Shown in pieces: positions 26,501 to 34,828 of a stretch of 64,000 bases of DNA. The stretch is from JAWWBL01 sp033720975 (GTDB taxonomy: Bacteria > Actinomycetota > Acidimicrobiia > Spongiisociales > ZC4RG35), in NCBI GenBank assembly GCA_033720975.1, contig JAWWBL010000001.1:22804-86803 (forward strand). The letters run 5' to 3'. Numbering within the stretch: position 1 is the first letter of the stretch; the number at the start of each line of letters is the position of its first letter. The notes under the pieces were generated by a model that made no database searches, was not told the origin of the DNA, and saw only the letters and a program-made list of their open reading frames with translations. The translations under genes were made by a program, and so were the position numbers.

Positions 26501-27003
26501 GTAGTGACGGCGATGCGCACGGATAGCCCGAGATCAGGCTGAGCCTCGTTGAGGGCGCCAATTTGCTCCTGGATTCGAAGCGCTGCGCGCACAGTGCGCT
26601 CCGGGTCATCCTCATGGGCGGTGGGTACACCGAACACGGCGAACACACCGTCACCCATGAGCTTTTCGACCTTCCCACCGTGAGCCTCTACCTGCTCACG
26701 GACTGTGCGGTGATACACGGTCAGGCGCGCCCTGACGTCTTCAGGATCGGATCGCTCGGTCCTCGCGGTGAAGCCGGCGAGATCGGCGAACAGCACCGAA
26801 ACCAGTTTCTTCTCCTCGGCGGCGCGATGGGCATCGTCAGGCTTGGAGGCGAGAGACTCCCCACAGTTGGCGCAGAACTTCGCACCCGGCGCGGCCTCGG
26901 CGCCGCAGTTGGGGCAGGCGCGGGCCAGTGACGATCCGCAATTCGCACAGAACTTTGCGCCCTCCGCTGCCTCTGCACCACAGGAAGGGCAACTGACATT
27001 CAC
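23548..27003 (-). CDS. Zinc-ribbon / adenylate cyclase / AAA ATPase / TPR regulator
   Basis: 1151 residues from GTG. Residues 1-52 hold two zinc ribbons (CPSCGAEAAEGAKFCANCG and CPNCGAEAAPGAKFCANCG). Residues 66-240 are a class III cyclase with the metal Asp in FADLAGFT, the second Asp in MGDGVFAVFG, and GDVVNTASRLE. From about 262 a STAND-type ATPase follows: Walker A GEPGSGKS and a Walker B-like LVLVVEDIHWAD. The rest is a long TPR-like helical array. Such proteins are cytoplasmic sensors that may link protein or nucleotide binding to cAMP production. The signal is unknown. The gene stands alone, with 42 bp to the GerW-like gene upstream. Confidence 0.9.
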   Translation of the reverse strand: MNVSCPSCGAEAAEGAKFCANCGSSLARACPNCGAEAAPGAKFCANCGESLASKPDDAHRAAEEKKLVSVLFADLAGFTARTERSDPEDVRARLTVYHRTVREQVEAHGGKVEKLMGDGVFAVFGVPTAHEDDPERTVRAALRIQEQIGALNEAQPDLGLSVRIAVTTGEAIVQLDPDNKDRESIVGDVVNTASRLEAVAPEGGIVVDERTYLATRAAIEFVDLESVELKGKAARIAIWQATHARARQGVAVTERHKGPFVGRDRELAVLVDSLHRTQTASTVQMITIIGEPGSGKSRLLHEFKAVLDRMPDVLWWKQGRCLPYGEGITFWALGEIVKAQAGILETDSDEEASRKLRHAVVSLIAEEAQAEWVQRRLSPLAGTFTDDQSVEQGELFSAWLRFFSAMAQKNPLVLVVEDIHWADDALLEFLEHLAEWAIDVPILLVTAARPELLSSRPDWGGGVRNAVTLTLSPLANAAAAQLLAALLERAVLPADSQQMILEKAGGNPLYVTEFVRLAEEANLLDEAGRISDLGLPDSVQAIIGARLDLLEGEEKDLLQAAAVVGKVFWSGAVAALRPSSHSRGALRELMRRELIRPIRDPSMHGQEEYAFVHALVRDVAYGRLARDDRAHLHQATARWIETVSGERVVDVSELLAYHLGEAITLTQDPDEELRQRAYRALMQAAERARELDPRRGIAYYHKAAEAAMSPLDRAEALRWIGVLDQDDVDGGLRLLDEAVRLFHEADDREGEALALGDMSSWLWWRGEVDEAFEKADRAARLLSNRPDSQAKAQAMLNRYTLLDLKGDTAESLPESKRIAPLIEAHGSAENKAEFLARSSYWQGDGGFDGMMRAMQMADEGNFSGLMMRIRNNLATLHYMVGSPARAVPLIDEALAISVERGLPTNEEWAKLTKSEILLWTGDWDESMSLANELIRSDDERGGSQAGQVIRIQRNWMRFVRGEDVRREWDEHIAFATGTGEQQTLGPTLALGVTVFAPSADTSRMLTLADRFGSDAIGIHRDMFIPYVTGPLASLGETQRISALIDGSERGTGSLPEAGIARALGHMSVARGEPDEAANHFATAVTICDRYDQTYVGLEARVDLAAVVDQGDQRFSEIVEAARSTASRIGATRLLHQLDDIEGLEEAERARA

Positions 27004-27045
27004 TGGAGAAACTCTAGGGAGCGCCTTCGACGAGACGCCCGGTTC

Positions 27046-27411
27046 TCACGACCGCAGCGCCTTTCGCAGGGCAAAGAGGGCCAGCAGGAACGTGACGCCG
27101 ATCTTGGTCACATCGATCAGCGGCTGAACCTCGATTCCAGCCGGGGAGACTCTGATCACAGCCACCGGTCTTCCTTGAGCGCTACCCCCACCGCCGGCGC
27201 CAAGCCCCCGACCATTGTCATCGCCTCCTCCGCCAAAACCGTATCCGCCTGCTCTCTCCCACGCCGCGGCCATGATCACCACCGAGTCACCGACCTTCTC
27301 GGGCTCTGAAAACACGGTGTCGGGTCTGGCCTCGCCGAATATCCCTTTCAGTGCGGCAGCCGCAGCATCACCACCGGCGGCGTAGCCGAGTCCTTCTCTT
27401 GCCTCACTCAT
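27046..27411 (-). CDS. GerW/YtfJ family protein
   Basis: 121 residues. An N-terminal region with VFSEPEKVGDSVVI is followed by a glycine-rich stretch (GGYGFGGGGDDNGRG and AGGGGSAQ) and then GRPVAVIRVSPAGIEVQPLID, the signature of the GerW (YtfJ) family, ending in a hydrophobic C-terminal helix. In Bacillus YtfJ is a spore protein, but homologues are widespread in non-sporulating bacteria and their role is unknown. It overlaps the small protein gene upstream by 8 bp. Confidence 0.85.
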   Translation of the reverse strand: MSEAREGLGYAAGGDAAAAALKGIFGEARPDTVFSEPEKVGDSVVIMAAAWERAGGYGFGGGGDDNGRGLGAGGGGSAQGRPVAVIRVSPAGIEVQPLIDVTKIGVTFLLALFALRKALRS

Positions 27412-27658
27412 CGTTCAACCTCCTGAGGACGAACATCACAGCGACAGCGATAGCCAATCGGGCTAGCCCTGTGAAGTCATGGATGCGGCGTTTCCGGCCG
27501 CCGTGTAGCTCGATCCACCCTGGACGGCTGTACTCGACTCCGAAGCGGAACCATGGCGTCGACATCGAGACCCCAAAGTGAGCGCTCACCGGCGTCACGG
27601 TCAACCCGGACACAGAGATCGGAACGCTCCTTTGCCTCTCGTTGTGCCACCTGATCAC
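27404..27658 (-). CDS. Small hypothetical protein with C-terminal membrane helix
   Basis: 84 residues from GTG. RQRSVPISVSGLTVTPVSAH, then PWFRFGVEYSRPGWIELHGG, looks like a small beta-rich domain, followed by one hydrophobic helix (LARLAIAVAVMFVLRRL). Unrecognised. It overlaps the GerW-like gene by 8 bp and is divergent from YjbQ, so it probably works with GerW. Confidence 0.6.
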   Translation of the reverse strand: MIRWHNERQRSVPISVSGLTVTPVSAHFGVSMSTPWFRFGVEYSRPGWIELHGGRKRRIHDFTGLARLAIAVAVMFVLRRLNDE

Positions 27659-27695
27659 GTTTCAATCCTACGTTCGACCCGGTAATTTCGGTTAG

Positions 27696-28103
27696 GTGAG
27701 AACTGCGGAGATCACCATCGAGACCGACCGGCACGCAGCAGCCGTCGACCTCACCTCGGACGCCGTTGATTTCTGCCGGGATCAGGGAGACGGGCTGCTC
27801 TCGGTGTACGTGCCCCATGCCACCGCAGGACTGGCGATATTCGAGACCGGAGCAGGGTCGGACAGGGACGTACTCTCATCGATCGACGAGCTATGGCCCC
27901 GCGACAGGTCCAGGTGGTCTCACGAGCACGGAACGCCGGGTCACGGCCGGGATCACGTGCTGCCGGCATTCATCGCCCCCTCGATCACGATCCCGGTCGT
28001 CGGCGGCGCCATGCAACTCGGAACTTGGCAGTCGCTTGTCTTGATCGACACCAACGTCGACAACCCGATCCGAAAAGTGCGTTTCAGCTTCCTACCCGGT
28101 TGA
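27696..28103 (+). CDS. YjbQ family (UPF0047) protein
   Basis: 135 residues, the normal family length, from GTG. VYVPHATAGLAIFETG, SRWSHEHGTPGHGRDHVLPAFI and GTWQSLVLIDTN with the conserved His and Asp cluster are diagnostic of YjbQ/UPF0047. Members of this family have weak thiamine-phosphate synthase activity, and their physiological role is unsettled. The HAD gene begins 35 bp downstream on the same strand. Confidence 0.92.
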   Translation: MRTAEITIETDRHAAAVDLTSDAVDFCRDQGDGLLSVYVPHATAGLAIFETGAGSDRDVLSSIDELWPRDRSRWSHEHGTPGHGRDHVLPAFIAPSITIPVVGGAMQLGTWQSLVLIDTNVDNPIRKVRFSFLPG

Positions 28104-28138
28104 GGTCTGGCCGGTTTGGGATAGCCTTCTCGGTTGCC

Positions 28139-29101
28139 ATGAACAGGCAGCTCTTCCCCCAGAACGTAATCGCCATGATCTGGGACTTCGACAAGACACT
28201 TATACCCGGCAACATGCAGGGACCCCTCTTCCGGCACTACGGGATCGACGAGACCGAGTTCTGGAAAGAGGTGGACGGGCTGGAGGAGTTCTACCGCAGC
28301 CGGGGAGCGAAGCTGATCCAAAGGGACCACCTCTATCTTCACCACATCCTCACCTACGTGCGTGAGGGCCGCATGCCAGGGCTGAGCAACGCACTGCTAC
28401 GGGAGTTGGGCGCAGAGATCGAGTTCTACAGCGGAATGCCCGACTACCTGGAGATGGCGCGAAAGGCGATCGAGTCCAACCCCCACTATGCCGAGCACCA
28501 GATCCGGATTGAGCATTACATCGTGTCAACGGGGCTGCGCGAGATGATCCTTGGATCCTCGGTTGCTCGCCAAATCGAGTTCGTCTGGGCCTGCGAGTTC
28601 ACCGAGCAGGTAGCCCCGCCCGATTACGAACTGCACCAGGGTCGGCTCTTCTCACCCGAGGGCGAGATCCGCCAGCTGATCTACACCATCGACAACACCT
28701 CGAAGACCCGAGCCATCTTCGAGATCAACAAGGGGACCAACAAGAATCCAACCATCGACGTCAACGCCAAGATCGCAAGGGAAGACCGCCGGGTTCCGTT
28801 CCAGAACATGATCTACGTCGCGGACGGCCCCTCGGACGTTCCAGTGTTCTCCATCATCAACGAGAACGGCGGTCGGACCTACGCGGTATACCAACCCGGG
28901 TCGGAGCGGCAGTTTCAGCAAGCCGCGCGGCTCCTGGAGCAAAACCGTGTCGACGCTTTCGGGGAGGCCGACTATTCGGAGGGATCACACACCGCGATGT
29001 GGCTCCGCCATGCTGCCGAGACCATCGCGGACCGGATCGTCCAGGACCGCGAGGAAGCGCTCAACGAACGAATGGGTCTCCCACCCCGCCACGTGGAATA
29101 A
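28139..29101 (+). CDS. HAD superfamily hydrolase
   Basis: 320 residues from the ATG of MNRQLFPQN; the frame is open further upstream but overlaps YjbQ. Motif I is MIWDFDKTLIPG with the nucleophile Asp and the second Asp, motif II appears near VSTGLREMI, the Lys is likely in NTSKTRAIFEINKG, and motif IV is IYVADGPSDVPVF. The cap between motif I and II is large and helical. It is a phosphatase-like HAD enzyme acting in the cytoplasm on an unknown phosphoester. Confidence 0.88.
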   Translation: MNRQLFPQNVIAMIWDFDKTLIPGNMQGPLFRHYGIDETEFWKEVDGLEEFYRSRGAKLIQRDHLYLHHILTYVREGRMPGLSNALLRELGAEIEFYSGMPDYLEMARKAIESNPHYAEHQIRIEHYIVSTGLREMILGSSVARQIEFVWACEFTEQVAPPDYELHQGRLFSPEGEIRQLIYTIDNTSKTRAIFEINKGTNKNPTIDVNAKIAREDRRVPFQNMIYVADGPSDVPVFSIINENGGRTYAVYQPGSERQFQQAARLLEQNRVDAFGEADYSEGSHTAMWLRHAAETIADRIVQDREEALNERMGLPPRHVE

Positions 29102-29203
29102 AGCCTGGCGCGTTCTACGCGGCCAAAGTCCGGGATACCGGACGTGGAACCTTAGGTTGGCATGTAGACCGATCCGGGCGGGGTCTCCGTGGGATAATCG
29201 AGT

Positions 29204-30082
29204 GTGGAGTGGCTCACTGACCTGATCGGCGATAGCGCGGCGGCCAACAATGTCTTGCTTTCGGCCGCCGTCTTCCTCCTGGTGCTGCTCGTGCGCTACA
29301 CCTTGCTGCGGATAATCGACTCGAGCGTCGACGACACGGAGGCTCAATACCGGGCCCGGAAGATCGTGAATTACGTCGCAACGGTCCTCTTCCTCATCTC
29401 ACTGGCGTTCATATGGGTCGAGGCCTTCGACAGTCTCCCCACCTACCTGGGACTCGTTTCCGCCGGTATTGCCATCGCCTTGGCCGATGTGCTGAAGAAC
29501 ATGGCCGGGTGGGTCCTGATCCTGACCCGCAAGCCTTTCCAGGTTGGAGACCGCATCGAGGTAAAGGGCTTGATCGGAGACGTCGTCGACGTCCGCCTAT
29601 TCAGATTCTCGATGCTCGAGATCGGAGGATGGGTCGACGCCGAGCAGTCAACGGGACGTCTAGTCCACGTTCCCAACGGTTTGGTGTTCAACGAGCCTGT
29701 CGCCAATTACACCGAAGGGTTCGCCTACGTATGGGACGAGATCCCGATCCTCGTCACGTTCGAATCCGACTGGAAGCTCGCCGAACAGCTGATCGCGGGA
29801 ATCCTGGAGGCTGAGGCTCCAGACGTCGAAGGCGCAGCCGGCACGAGGATCCGAGAAACGGCGCGGCTCTACAACATCCGGATCGGGACTCTGACACCTG
29901 TCGTATACGTGTCAGTGAAGGACAGCGGCGTTCTCCTCACCGCCCGCTATCTGGTGGAGACGCGCACCCGCCGTGGACGCGCCGACCGGATCTGGCGCGC
30001 CGTCCTCGACGCGTTCGAAGCAGAACCAAAGATCGAGCTTGCCTACCCGACGATCCGGACTTTCCGGTCCGACAAGGTTTGA
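29204..30082 (+). CDS. MscS-family mechanosensitive channel
   Basis: 292 residues from GTG. Three membrane helices precede the pore helix LGLVSAGIAIALADVLKNMAG, and the beta domain begins ILTRKPFQVGDRIEVKGLIGDVVDVRLF-like, the MscS hallmark, followed by VPNGLVFNEPVANYTEG. It would open under membrane tension to release solutes. The TGA overlaps the TTG start of the Sir2 gene (TTGA), an unexpected but tight coupling. Confidence 0.92.
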   Translation: MEWLTDLIGDSAAANNVLLSAAVFLLVLLVRYTLLRIIDSSVDDTEAQYRARKIVNYVATVLFLISLAFIWVEAFDSLPTYLGLVSAGIAIALADVLKNMAGWVLILTRKPFQVGDRIEVKGLIGDVVDVRLFRFSMLEIGGWVDAEQSTGRLVHVPNGLVFNEPVANYTEGFAYVWDEIPILVTFESDWKLAEQLIAGILEAEAPDVEGAAGTRIRETARLYNIRIGTLTPVVYVSVKDSGVLLTARYLVETRTRRGRADRIWRAVLDAFEAEPKIELAYPTIRTFRSDKV

Positions 30083-30855
30083 ACCTCGAAGCGCTGATCG
30101 CCGAGGCAGCGCACACTCTTGCTGCGGCCGACCAGATCCTCGTGTTCACGGGCGCCGGGTTGAGCACCGAGTCCGGTATCCCGGACTTCCGGGGGCCCGA
30201 TGGGCTGTGGAGCAAGGTCGATCCTGACGACTTCACCATCGAACGCTTCGTCGTCAACCGCGATCTCAGAGTTCGAGGTTGGAGGATGCATGCCGACGGC
30301 GAGTTGTGGGGAGCGAGATCGACAGTCTCGCCCAACACGGGCCACGAGGCGATCGTGTCACTCGAGCGGGCGGGGCGCTTGGCCGGAGTCATCACACAGA
30401 ACGTCGACGGCCTCCATCTCAAGTCCGGTCTTTCCACCGAGCACGTCGCAGAGCTTCACGGCAATGTCCGTGACAGCCGGTGTCTCAGCTGTGGCCATGA
30501 GTGGGAGACGACCGAAGTGCTCGAGTGGGTTGATGCCGGTGAGGAAGACCCTCACTGCACCGAATGTGGAGGGATCGTCAAGACGGCAACCGTGATGTTT
30601 GGCCAGCTTCTCCCGGAGGATGAGCTGCGCAAGGCATCGGTCTTCCTCTCCATCGCCGACGCGGTTTTGGTGGTCGGATCCACCGTCGGTGTGTGGCCCG
30701 CCGCTGACTTCGTGATGAGAGCGGCCCAGCAGGCCAAGCCCATCGTGATCATCAACCGCGGCGAGACCGAGGCCGACCGTCTCGCCTCGGTCAAGATCGA
30801 CGCCGGTATCGGTGATGTGCTTCCACGAATCGTCGAGCGAGTCCTGGATAGTTAA
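30079..30855 (+). CDS. Sir2 family NAD-dependent protein deacylase
   Basis: 258 residues from a TTG that overlaps the MscS stop. Sirtuin motifs in order: VFTGAGLSTESGIPDFRGPD, TQNVDGLH, catalytic His in ELHGN, zinc ribbon CLSCGHEW plus CTECGG, and VVGSTVGVWPA. It removes acyl groups from lysines using NAD in the cytoplasm. The loop after FRGPDGLW would decide between deacetylase and desuccinylase preference; I see no clear SIRT5-type Y-x-x-R pair. Translation is coupled to the channel gene. Confidence 0.93.
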   Translation: MNLEALIAEAAHTLAAADQILVFTGAGLSTESGIPDFRGPDGLWSKVDPDDFTIERFVVNRDLRVRGWRMHADGELWGARSTVSPNTGHEAIVSLERAGRLAGVITQNVDGLHLKSGLSTEHVAELHGNVRDSRCLSCGHEWETTEVLEWVDAGEEDPHCTECGGIVKTATVMFGQLLPEDELRKASVFLSIADAVLVVGSTVGVWPAADFVMRAAQQAKPIVIINRGETEADRLASVKIDAGIGDVLPRIVERVLDS

Positions 30856-30932
30856 AGCGATCGAACGCGATCGAGATCCCGAACGGCAAGGTCCGAGCTT
30901 CTGCTATTAGCAGGCCAGGTACCATCACACCC

Positions 30933-32717
30933 ATGTCCGGCTACACCGCTCCTCTTGCCGACATGTCATTCGTCCTCAATCACGTGGCGAACCTGGAGGC
31001 AATCTCCAAGCTGAACGGCTTTCAGCATGCGGATCCAGCGACGGTCGACGCACTATTGGAGGAGGCCGGCCGCTTCTTCTCCGAGGTAATCGCCCCCCTC
31101 AACCGGATCGGAGACGAAGTCGGGTCTGTCCTCGACGACGACGGTTCTGTGCGCACCCCCGACGGGTTCAAGGATGCCTACAAGATGTACGTCGAATCTG
31201 GATGGGCCGGAGCACACATGCCCGCCGAGTGGGGTGGCGGCGGCCTTCCCTACATCGTGGGTGTTGCCCTCAACGAGATGTTCAAGTCGGCCAACCTCGC
31301 CTTCTCCCTCTGTCCGATGCTGACCCACGGCAGCGTCGAGGCGCTGAAGCACCACGGCGACGACGCGTTGGTCTCCACCTACGCCGAGAAGCTGACAGTC
31401 GGCGAATGGACAGGGACGATGCACCTGACCGAACCCCAGGCGGGGTCCGACGTCGGGGCCCTCCGCACTCGAGCCGTCCCCAAAGAGGACGGCACATACC
31501 GCCTGTTCGGAACAAAGATCTTCATCACATGGGGCGACCACGACCTCGCCGGAAACATCATCCACTTCGTTCTCGCCCGGACGCCGGACGCCCCGCCGGG
31601 CACCCGCGGGATCTCAATGTTCGTGGTCCCCAAGTTCGTGCCCGACGCCAACGGCGAGCCCGGTGAGCGCAATGACTACACGATCGTGTCACTCGAGCAC
31701 AAGTTGGGCATTCATGCCTCTCCGACGTGCGTGATCTCCTTCGGCGACGGGGGCGAGGGAGCCGTTGGCTACCTCATCGGCGATGAGATGGAGGGGATGC
31801 GCAACATGTTCACCATGATGAACGCGGCGCGGATCGGTGTAGGGGAAGAAGGCCTGGCTATATCCGAGCGCGCCCTTCAACAAGCCCTCCGGTACGCCCA
31901 CGAGCGAATCCAGGGGAGGCCGGTAGGCGCCTCGGCGAAAGAGAGCGTCTCCATTGTGGAGCACCCCGACGTCCGTCGGATGCTGCTGACGATGAAGGCC
32001 TACACCGAGGCGATGAGGGCCCTCGTGTATGTAACCGCCCAAGAAGGAGACCTCGCTGCACACGGGGAAAGCGATGAGATACGGTCGCGGGCGGGAGAGA
32101 GGCTCTCACTCCTCACACCCGTCGTGAAGGCCTGGTGTACCGACCTCGGAGTCGAGATGGCCTCGCTGGGTATCCAGGTCCATGGCGGCATGGGATATGT
32201 AGAGGAAACCGGCGCCGCCCAGCATCTACGCGACTCGCGGATCGCCCCCATCTACGAGGGGACCAACGGGATACAAGCGATCGATCTCGTACTGCGGAAG
32301 CTGACGCTCAGGGACGGGGCGGTCATTGAGGAGCTGATCACCGACATGACCGAGGCCCTTTCCGACATGAACGACCATGAGCAGCTGGCACTATTCCGCG
32401 ATCAGTTGACGACAGCAGTTCAAGGGCTGGCCGACACATCCGGTTGGCTCATTGGGCAGATTGCCGAGGGCCACACCAATGACGCATTAGCTGGGGCAAC
32501 ACCATTCCTGACCCAACTCGGCACCGTCGCCGGGGGCTGGTTGATGGCCAAGGCTGCCGTGGCCGCATTGAGACAACCGGCCAACGTCGACCCGGGCTTC
32601 CTCGCCGACAAGATCACCACCGCAAGGTTCTACGGCGAGCATCTTCTTCCCAAGGCAAACGGGCTCGTTCCCACCATCAAGGCCGGATACACGCTCCTCG
32701 CCGAGTCCCGGCTCTGA
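30933..32717 (+). CDS. Acyl-CoA dehydrogenase, DmdC-like long form
   Basis: 594 residues, the length of the DmdC/long-form acyl-CoA dehydrogenase group rather than the 380-residue type. Marks are the N-terminal SGYTAPLADMSFVLNHV, PAEWGGGGLP, TEPQAGSDVGALRT (FAD/substrate motif), GTKIFITWGDHD, QVHGGMGYVEETGAAQ and the catalytic Glu in IYEGTNGIQAIDLV. It dehydrogenates an acyl-CoA to the enoyl-CoA and passes electrons to ETF. A 3-methylmercaptopropionyl-CoA substrate is possible but long-chain substrates are equally likely. Followed 3 bp later by an SDR, so the two likely form an operon for acyl degradation. Confidence 0.92.
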   Translation: MSGYTAPLADMSFVLNHVANLEAISKLNGFQHADPATVDALLEEAGRFFSEVIAPLNRIGDEVGSVLDDDGSVRTPDGFKDAYKMYVESGWAGAHMPAEWGGGGLPYIVGVALNEMFKSANLAFSLCPMLTHGSVEALKHHGDDALVSTYAEKLTVGEWTGTMHLTEPQAGSDVGALRTRAVPKEDGTYRLFGTKIFITWGDHDLAGNIIHFVLARTPDAPPGTRGISMFVVPKFVPDANGEPGERNDYTIVSLEHKLGIHASPTCVISFGDGGEGAVGYLIGDEMEGMRNMFTMMNAARIGVGEEGLAISERALQQALRYAHERIQGRPVGASAKESVSIVEHPDVRRMLLTMKAYTEAMRALVYVTAQEGDLAAHGESDEIRSRAGERLSLLTPVVKAWCTDLGVEMASLGIQVHGGMGYVEETGAAQHLRDSRIAPIYEGTNGIQAIDLVLRKLTLRDGAVIEELITDMTEALSDMNDHEQLALFRDQLTTAVQGLADTSGWLIGQIAEGHTNDALAGATPFLTQLGTVAGGWLMAKAAVAALRQPANVDPGFLADKITTARFYGEHLLPKANGLVPTIKAGYTLLAESRL

Positions 32718-32720
32718 GGC

Positions 32721-33503
32721 ATGCGCCTCGCCGACAAGACAATCGTCATCACGGGCGCGGGCTCCGGAATCGGAGCGGCGCTGGCAAACAGATTCGCTGC
32801 CGAGTCTCCGCGGGGCCTCATCCTGGCCGACCTCAACCTCGAGGCGGTCACCGAAGTGGCCGAACAGGTCGGAGGCGTGCCTTTCGAGGCCGACGTCTCC
32901 TCCTCGGAGGCAAACGCCGAACTGATCGGGCTTGCGGAGAATCGGTTTGGGCCCGTCGACCTCTTCTGTGCCAACGCCGGATACGGCGCGGTGGGAGACG
33001 AACAGAGCCCCACCGAGGACTGGGACCGCATGTGGCATGTGAATTTCATGTCCCACGTCCATGCGGCACGCCATCTGATTCCAGGTTGGGTCGAGCGCGG
33101 TGACGGGTACCTGCTGGTCACAGCCTCCGCTGCCGGCCTACTCACCAACCTCCGAGCCGCCCAATACTCGGTGACCAAGCACGCTGCGGTTGCCTTCGCC
33201 GAGTGGCTGGCAGTGACATACGGCGACGCAGGAGTGAAGGTGAGCTGTCTCTGTCCTCAATTCGTCAACACAGCGCTGGTCGAGGGCGCGGACGAGTTCG
33301 AGCTCCTGGCCCAACTCGCCCCGTTGCTCGAGCCGGAGGAGGTCGCCGAGTCCGTCGTGGCCGGGCTCGATGCCGAGGAGTTTCTGATCCTTCCCCATCC
33401 CGAGGTGGCTCAGTACTTCAAGAACAAAGCAAATGACTACGACCGATGGATCGGCGGGATGCGCAAGTTGCAGCGCAATCTTTTCCCCCCATCCGCGGAA
33501 TAG
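32721..33503 (+). CDS. Short-chain dehydrogenase/reductase
   Basis: 260 residues. GAGSGIGAALANRF binds cofactor, FCANAGYGAV is the NNAG-equivalent, Ser lies in TASAAGLLTN and the catalytic pair in YSVTKHAAVAF. The C-terminus is basic (KLQRNLFPP). It starts 3 bp after the acyl-CoA dehydrogenase stop and precedes the FabF-like gene by 15 bp, suggesting a fatty acyl pathway role; the substrate is not known. Confidence 0.92.
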   Translation: MRLADKTIVITGAGSGIGAALANRFAAESPRGLILADLNLEAVTEVAEQVGGVPFEADVSSSEANAELIGLAENRFGPVDLFCANAGYGAVGDEQSPTEDWDRMWHVNFMSHVHAARHLIPGWVERGDGYLLVTASAAGLLTNLRAAQYSVTKHAAVAFAEWLAVTYGDAGVKVSCLCPQFVNTALVEGADEFELLAQLAPLLEPEEVAESVVAGLDAEEFLILPHPEVAQYFKNKANDYDRWIGGMRKLQRNLFPPSAE

Positions 33504-33518
33504 GGCAGAATTGGGGTC

Positions 33519-34682
33519 ATGAGCAAGAGACGGGTCGTCGTAACCGGCGTTGGAGTGGTGGCAGCACCAGGCATCGGCATGGACGATCTTTGGAAAGGGC
33601 TTCAGCGGGAGCCCGGTCCCGCCCCACGGCTCATAGAGGACTGGGATCCGGAGCCGTGGATCCCCAAGCGGGAGTCCCGGCGTTTGGACAAGTTCACCCA
33701 GTTTGCGTTGGTTGCAACCCAGGAGGCTTTCAGCCAATCGGGCATCCCCGATGTCGACCCCAATCGCGTGACAGTCTCGGTGGCAACCGGAATTGGCGGG
33801 TTGGAGGCGCTCGAGGACCTTGTGCACGCCTCCGATGAGGATTCGCCGCGGGTTTCCCCGTTCCAGATCCCCATGATGATGGCCAACGCCGCGGCAGCCG
33901 CGATCTCAATCAAGTACGGATTTGGCGGTCAGGTGTCGACACCGGTCGTGGCCTGCGCCGCAGGATCGCAGTCGGTCCTCGATGGTCTTCGTCAGCTGCA
34001 GTGGGGATACGCCGACGTCGCCGTCGTGGGGGGGAGCGAAGCCGCAGCGCGGCGCCCCGCCAGGGAGGGATTCAAGGCGGCACGGGCTCTCTCCACTTCC
34101 GGGTACGCCAGACCGTTTGATGTCGATCGCGACGGGTTTGTCATGGGGGAAGGCGCCGCCATGCTCGTTCTCGAGGCAGAAGAAGCAGCTCAGGCGCGCG
34201 GGGCAACGCCGCTGGCCGTCGTATTAGGCGCAGCATCCACCGCCGACGCGCACCACATCACGGCACCACATCCCGAAGGCGAAGGAGCGGAACGCGCCAT
34301 GAGGCTCGCCATGGAAGACGCTGGCCTGCAGCCGTCTGATGTCGCCTACATCAATGCCCATGGCACCGGCACCGACCTCAACGACCGAACCGAGGGTCTG
34401 GTCATCAGCCGGATCTTCGGAGAATCGCAGCCCGCGGTCTCCTCTATCAAGGGAACGACCGGGCATGGCCTGGGGGCGTCGGGTTCGATCGAAGCAGCCG
34501 TTGTGGTTGAGGCAATCAGGCGCAAGGAACTGCCGCCGAACATCGGGCTGGTGAATCAGGATCCTGAGATCCCGCTCAACGACATCGTGCGGGAAGCGCG
34601 TCCATGGGAACCAGGGCCTGCTCTGTCCAACTCGTTCGGGTTCGGGGGGCACAACACGGTTCTCGCCATAGGGCCTGTCTGA
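33519..34682 (+). CDS. Beta-ketoacyl-ACP synthase II family (FabF/KasA-like)
   Basis: 387 residues. The thiolase-fold catalytic triad is complete: Cys in VVACAAGSQSV, His in INAHGTGTDLND and His with Lys in KGTTGHGLGASGS. FGFGGHNTVLA ends the protein. It condenses malonyl-ACP with an acyl-ACP. No acyl carrier protein or other fab genes are adjacent, so it may be a specialised synthase rather than the housekeeping FabF; the preceding SDR could be its partner reductase. Confidence 0.9.
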   Translation: MSKRRVVVTGVGVVAAPGIGMDDLWKGLQREPGPAPRLIEDWDPEPWIPKRESRRLDKFTQFALVATQEAFSQSGIPDVDPNRVTVSVATGIGGLEALEDLVHASDEDSPRVSPFQIPMMMANAAAAAISIKYGFGGQVSTPVVACAAGSQSVLDGLRQLQWGYADVAVVGGSEAAARRPAREGFKAARALSTSGYARPFDVDRDGFVMGEGAAMLVLEAEEAAQARGATPLAVVLGAASTADAHHITAPHPEGEGAERAMRLAMEDAGLQPSDVAYINAHGTGTDLNDRTEGLVISRIFGESQPAVSSIKGTTGHGLGASGSIEAAVVVEAIRRKELPPNIGLVNQDPEIPLNDIVREARPWEPGPALSNSFGFGGHNTVLAIGPV

Positions 34683-34712
34683 GCAAAGCGGCTGCCCCTG
34701 TATGATTCAGTC

Positions 34713-34804
34713 CGACGGGAGCTCGGTGAGACCGGGCTGAGAGGGAGCCTCAAGGCTCCGACCGACAGAACCTGATACGGGTAATTCCGGCGCAGGGACC
34801 CAGG
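34713..34804 (+). ncRNA. TPP riboswitch (THI element)
   Basis: The element has the conserved CTGAGAGGGAG block, a variable P3 stem (GGGAGCC/GGCTCC), then ACCGACAGAACCTGATACGG and GGTAATTCCGGCG, the core that binds thiamine pyrophosphate. It ends about 25 bp before the first transporter gene, whose ribosome site AAGGAGGAG is at about 34817-34825, so repression by translation block is likely. I see no T-rich terminator. Confidence 0.95.
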
Positions 34805-34828
34805 CTCATCGCTCCCAAGGAGGAGAAG

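Noticed and set aside
27477..27818. Minus-strand frame across the YjbQ start
   Set aside because: Overlaps two better-supported genes and resembles neither a domain nor normal codon use.
27893..28138. Upstream extension of the HAD gene
   Set aside because: Overlaps YjbQ in another frame; the HAD motif starts directly after the ATG at 28139.
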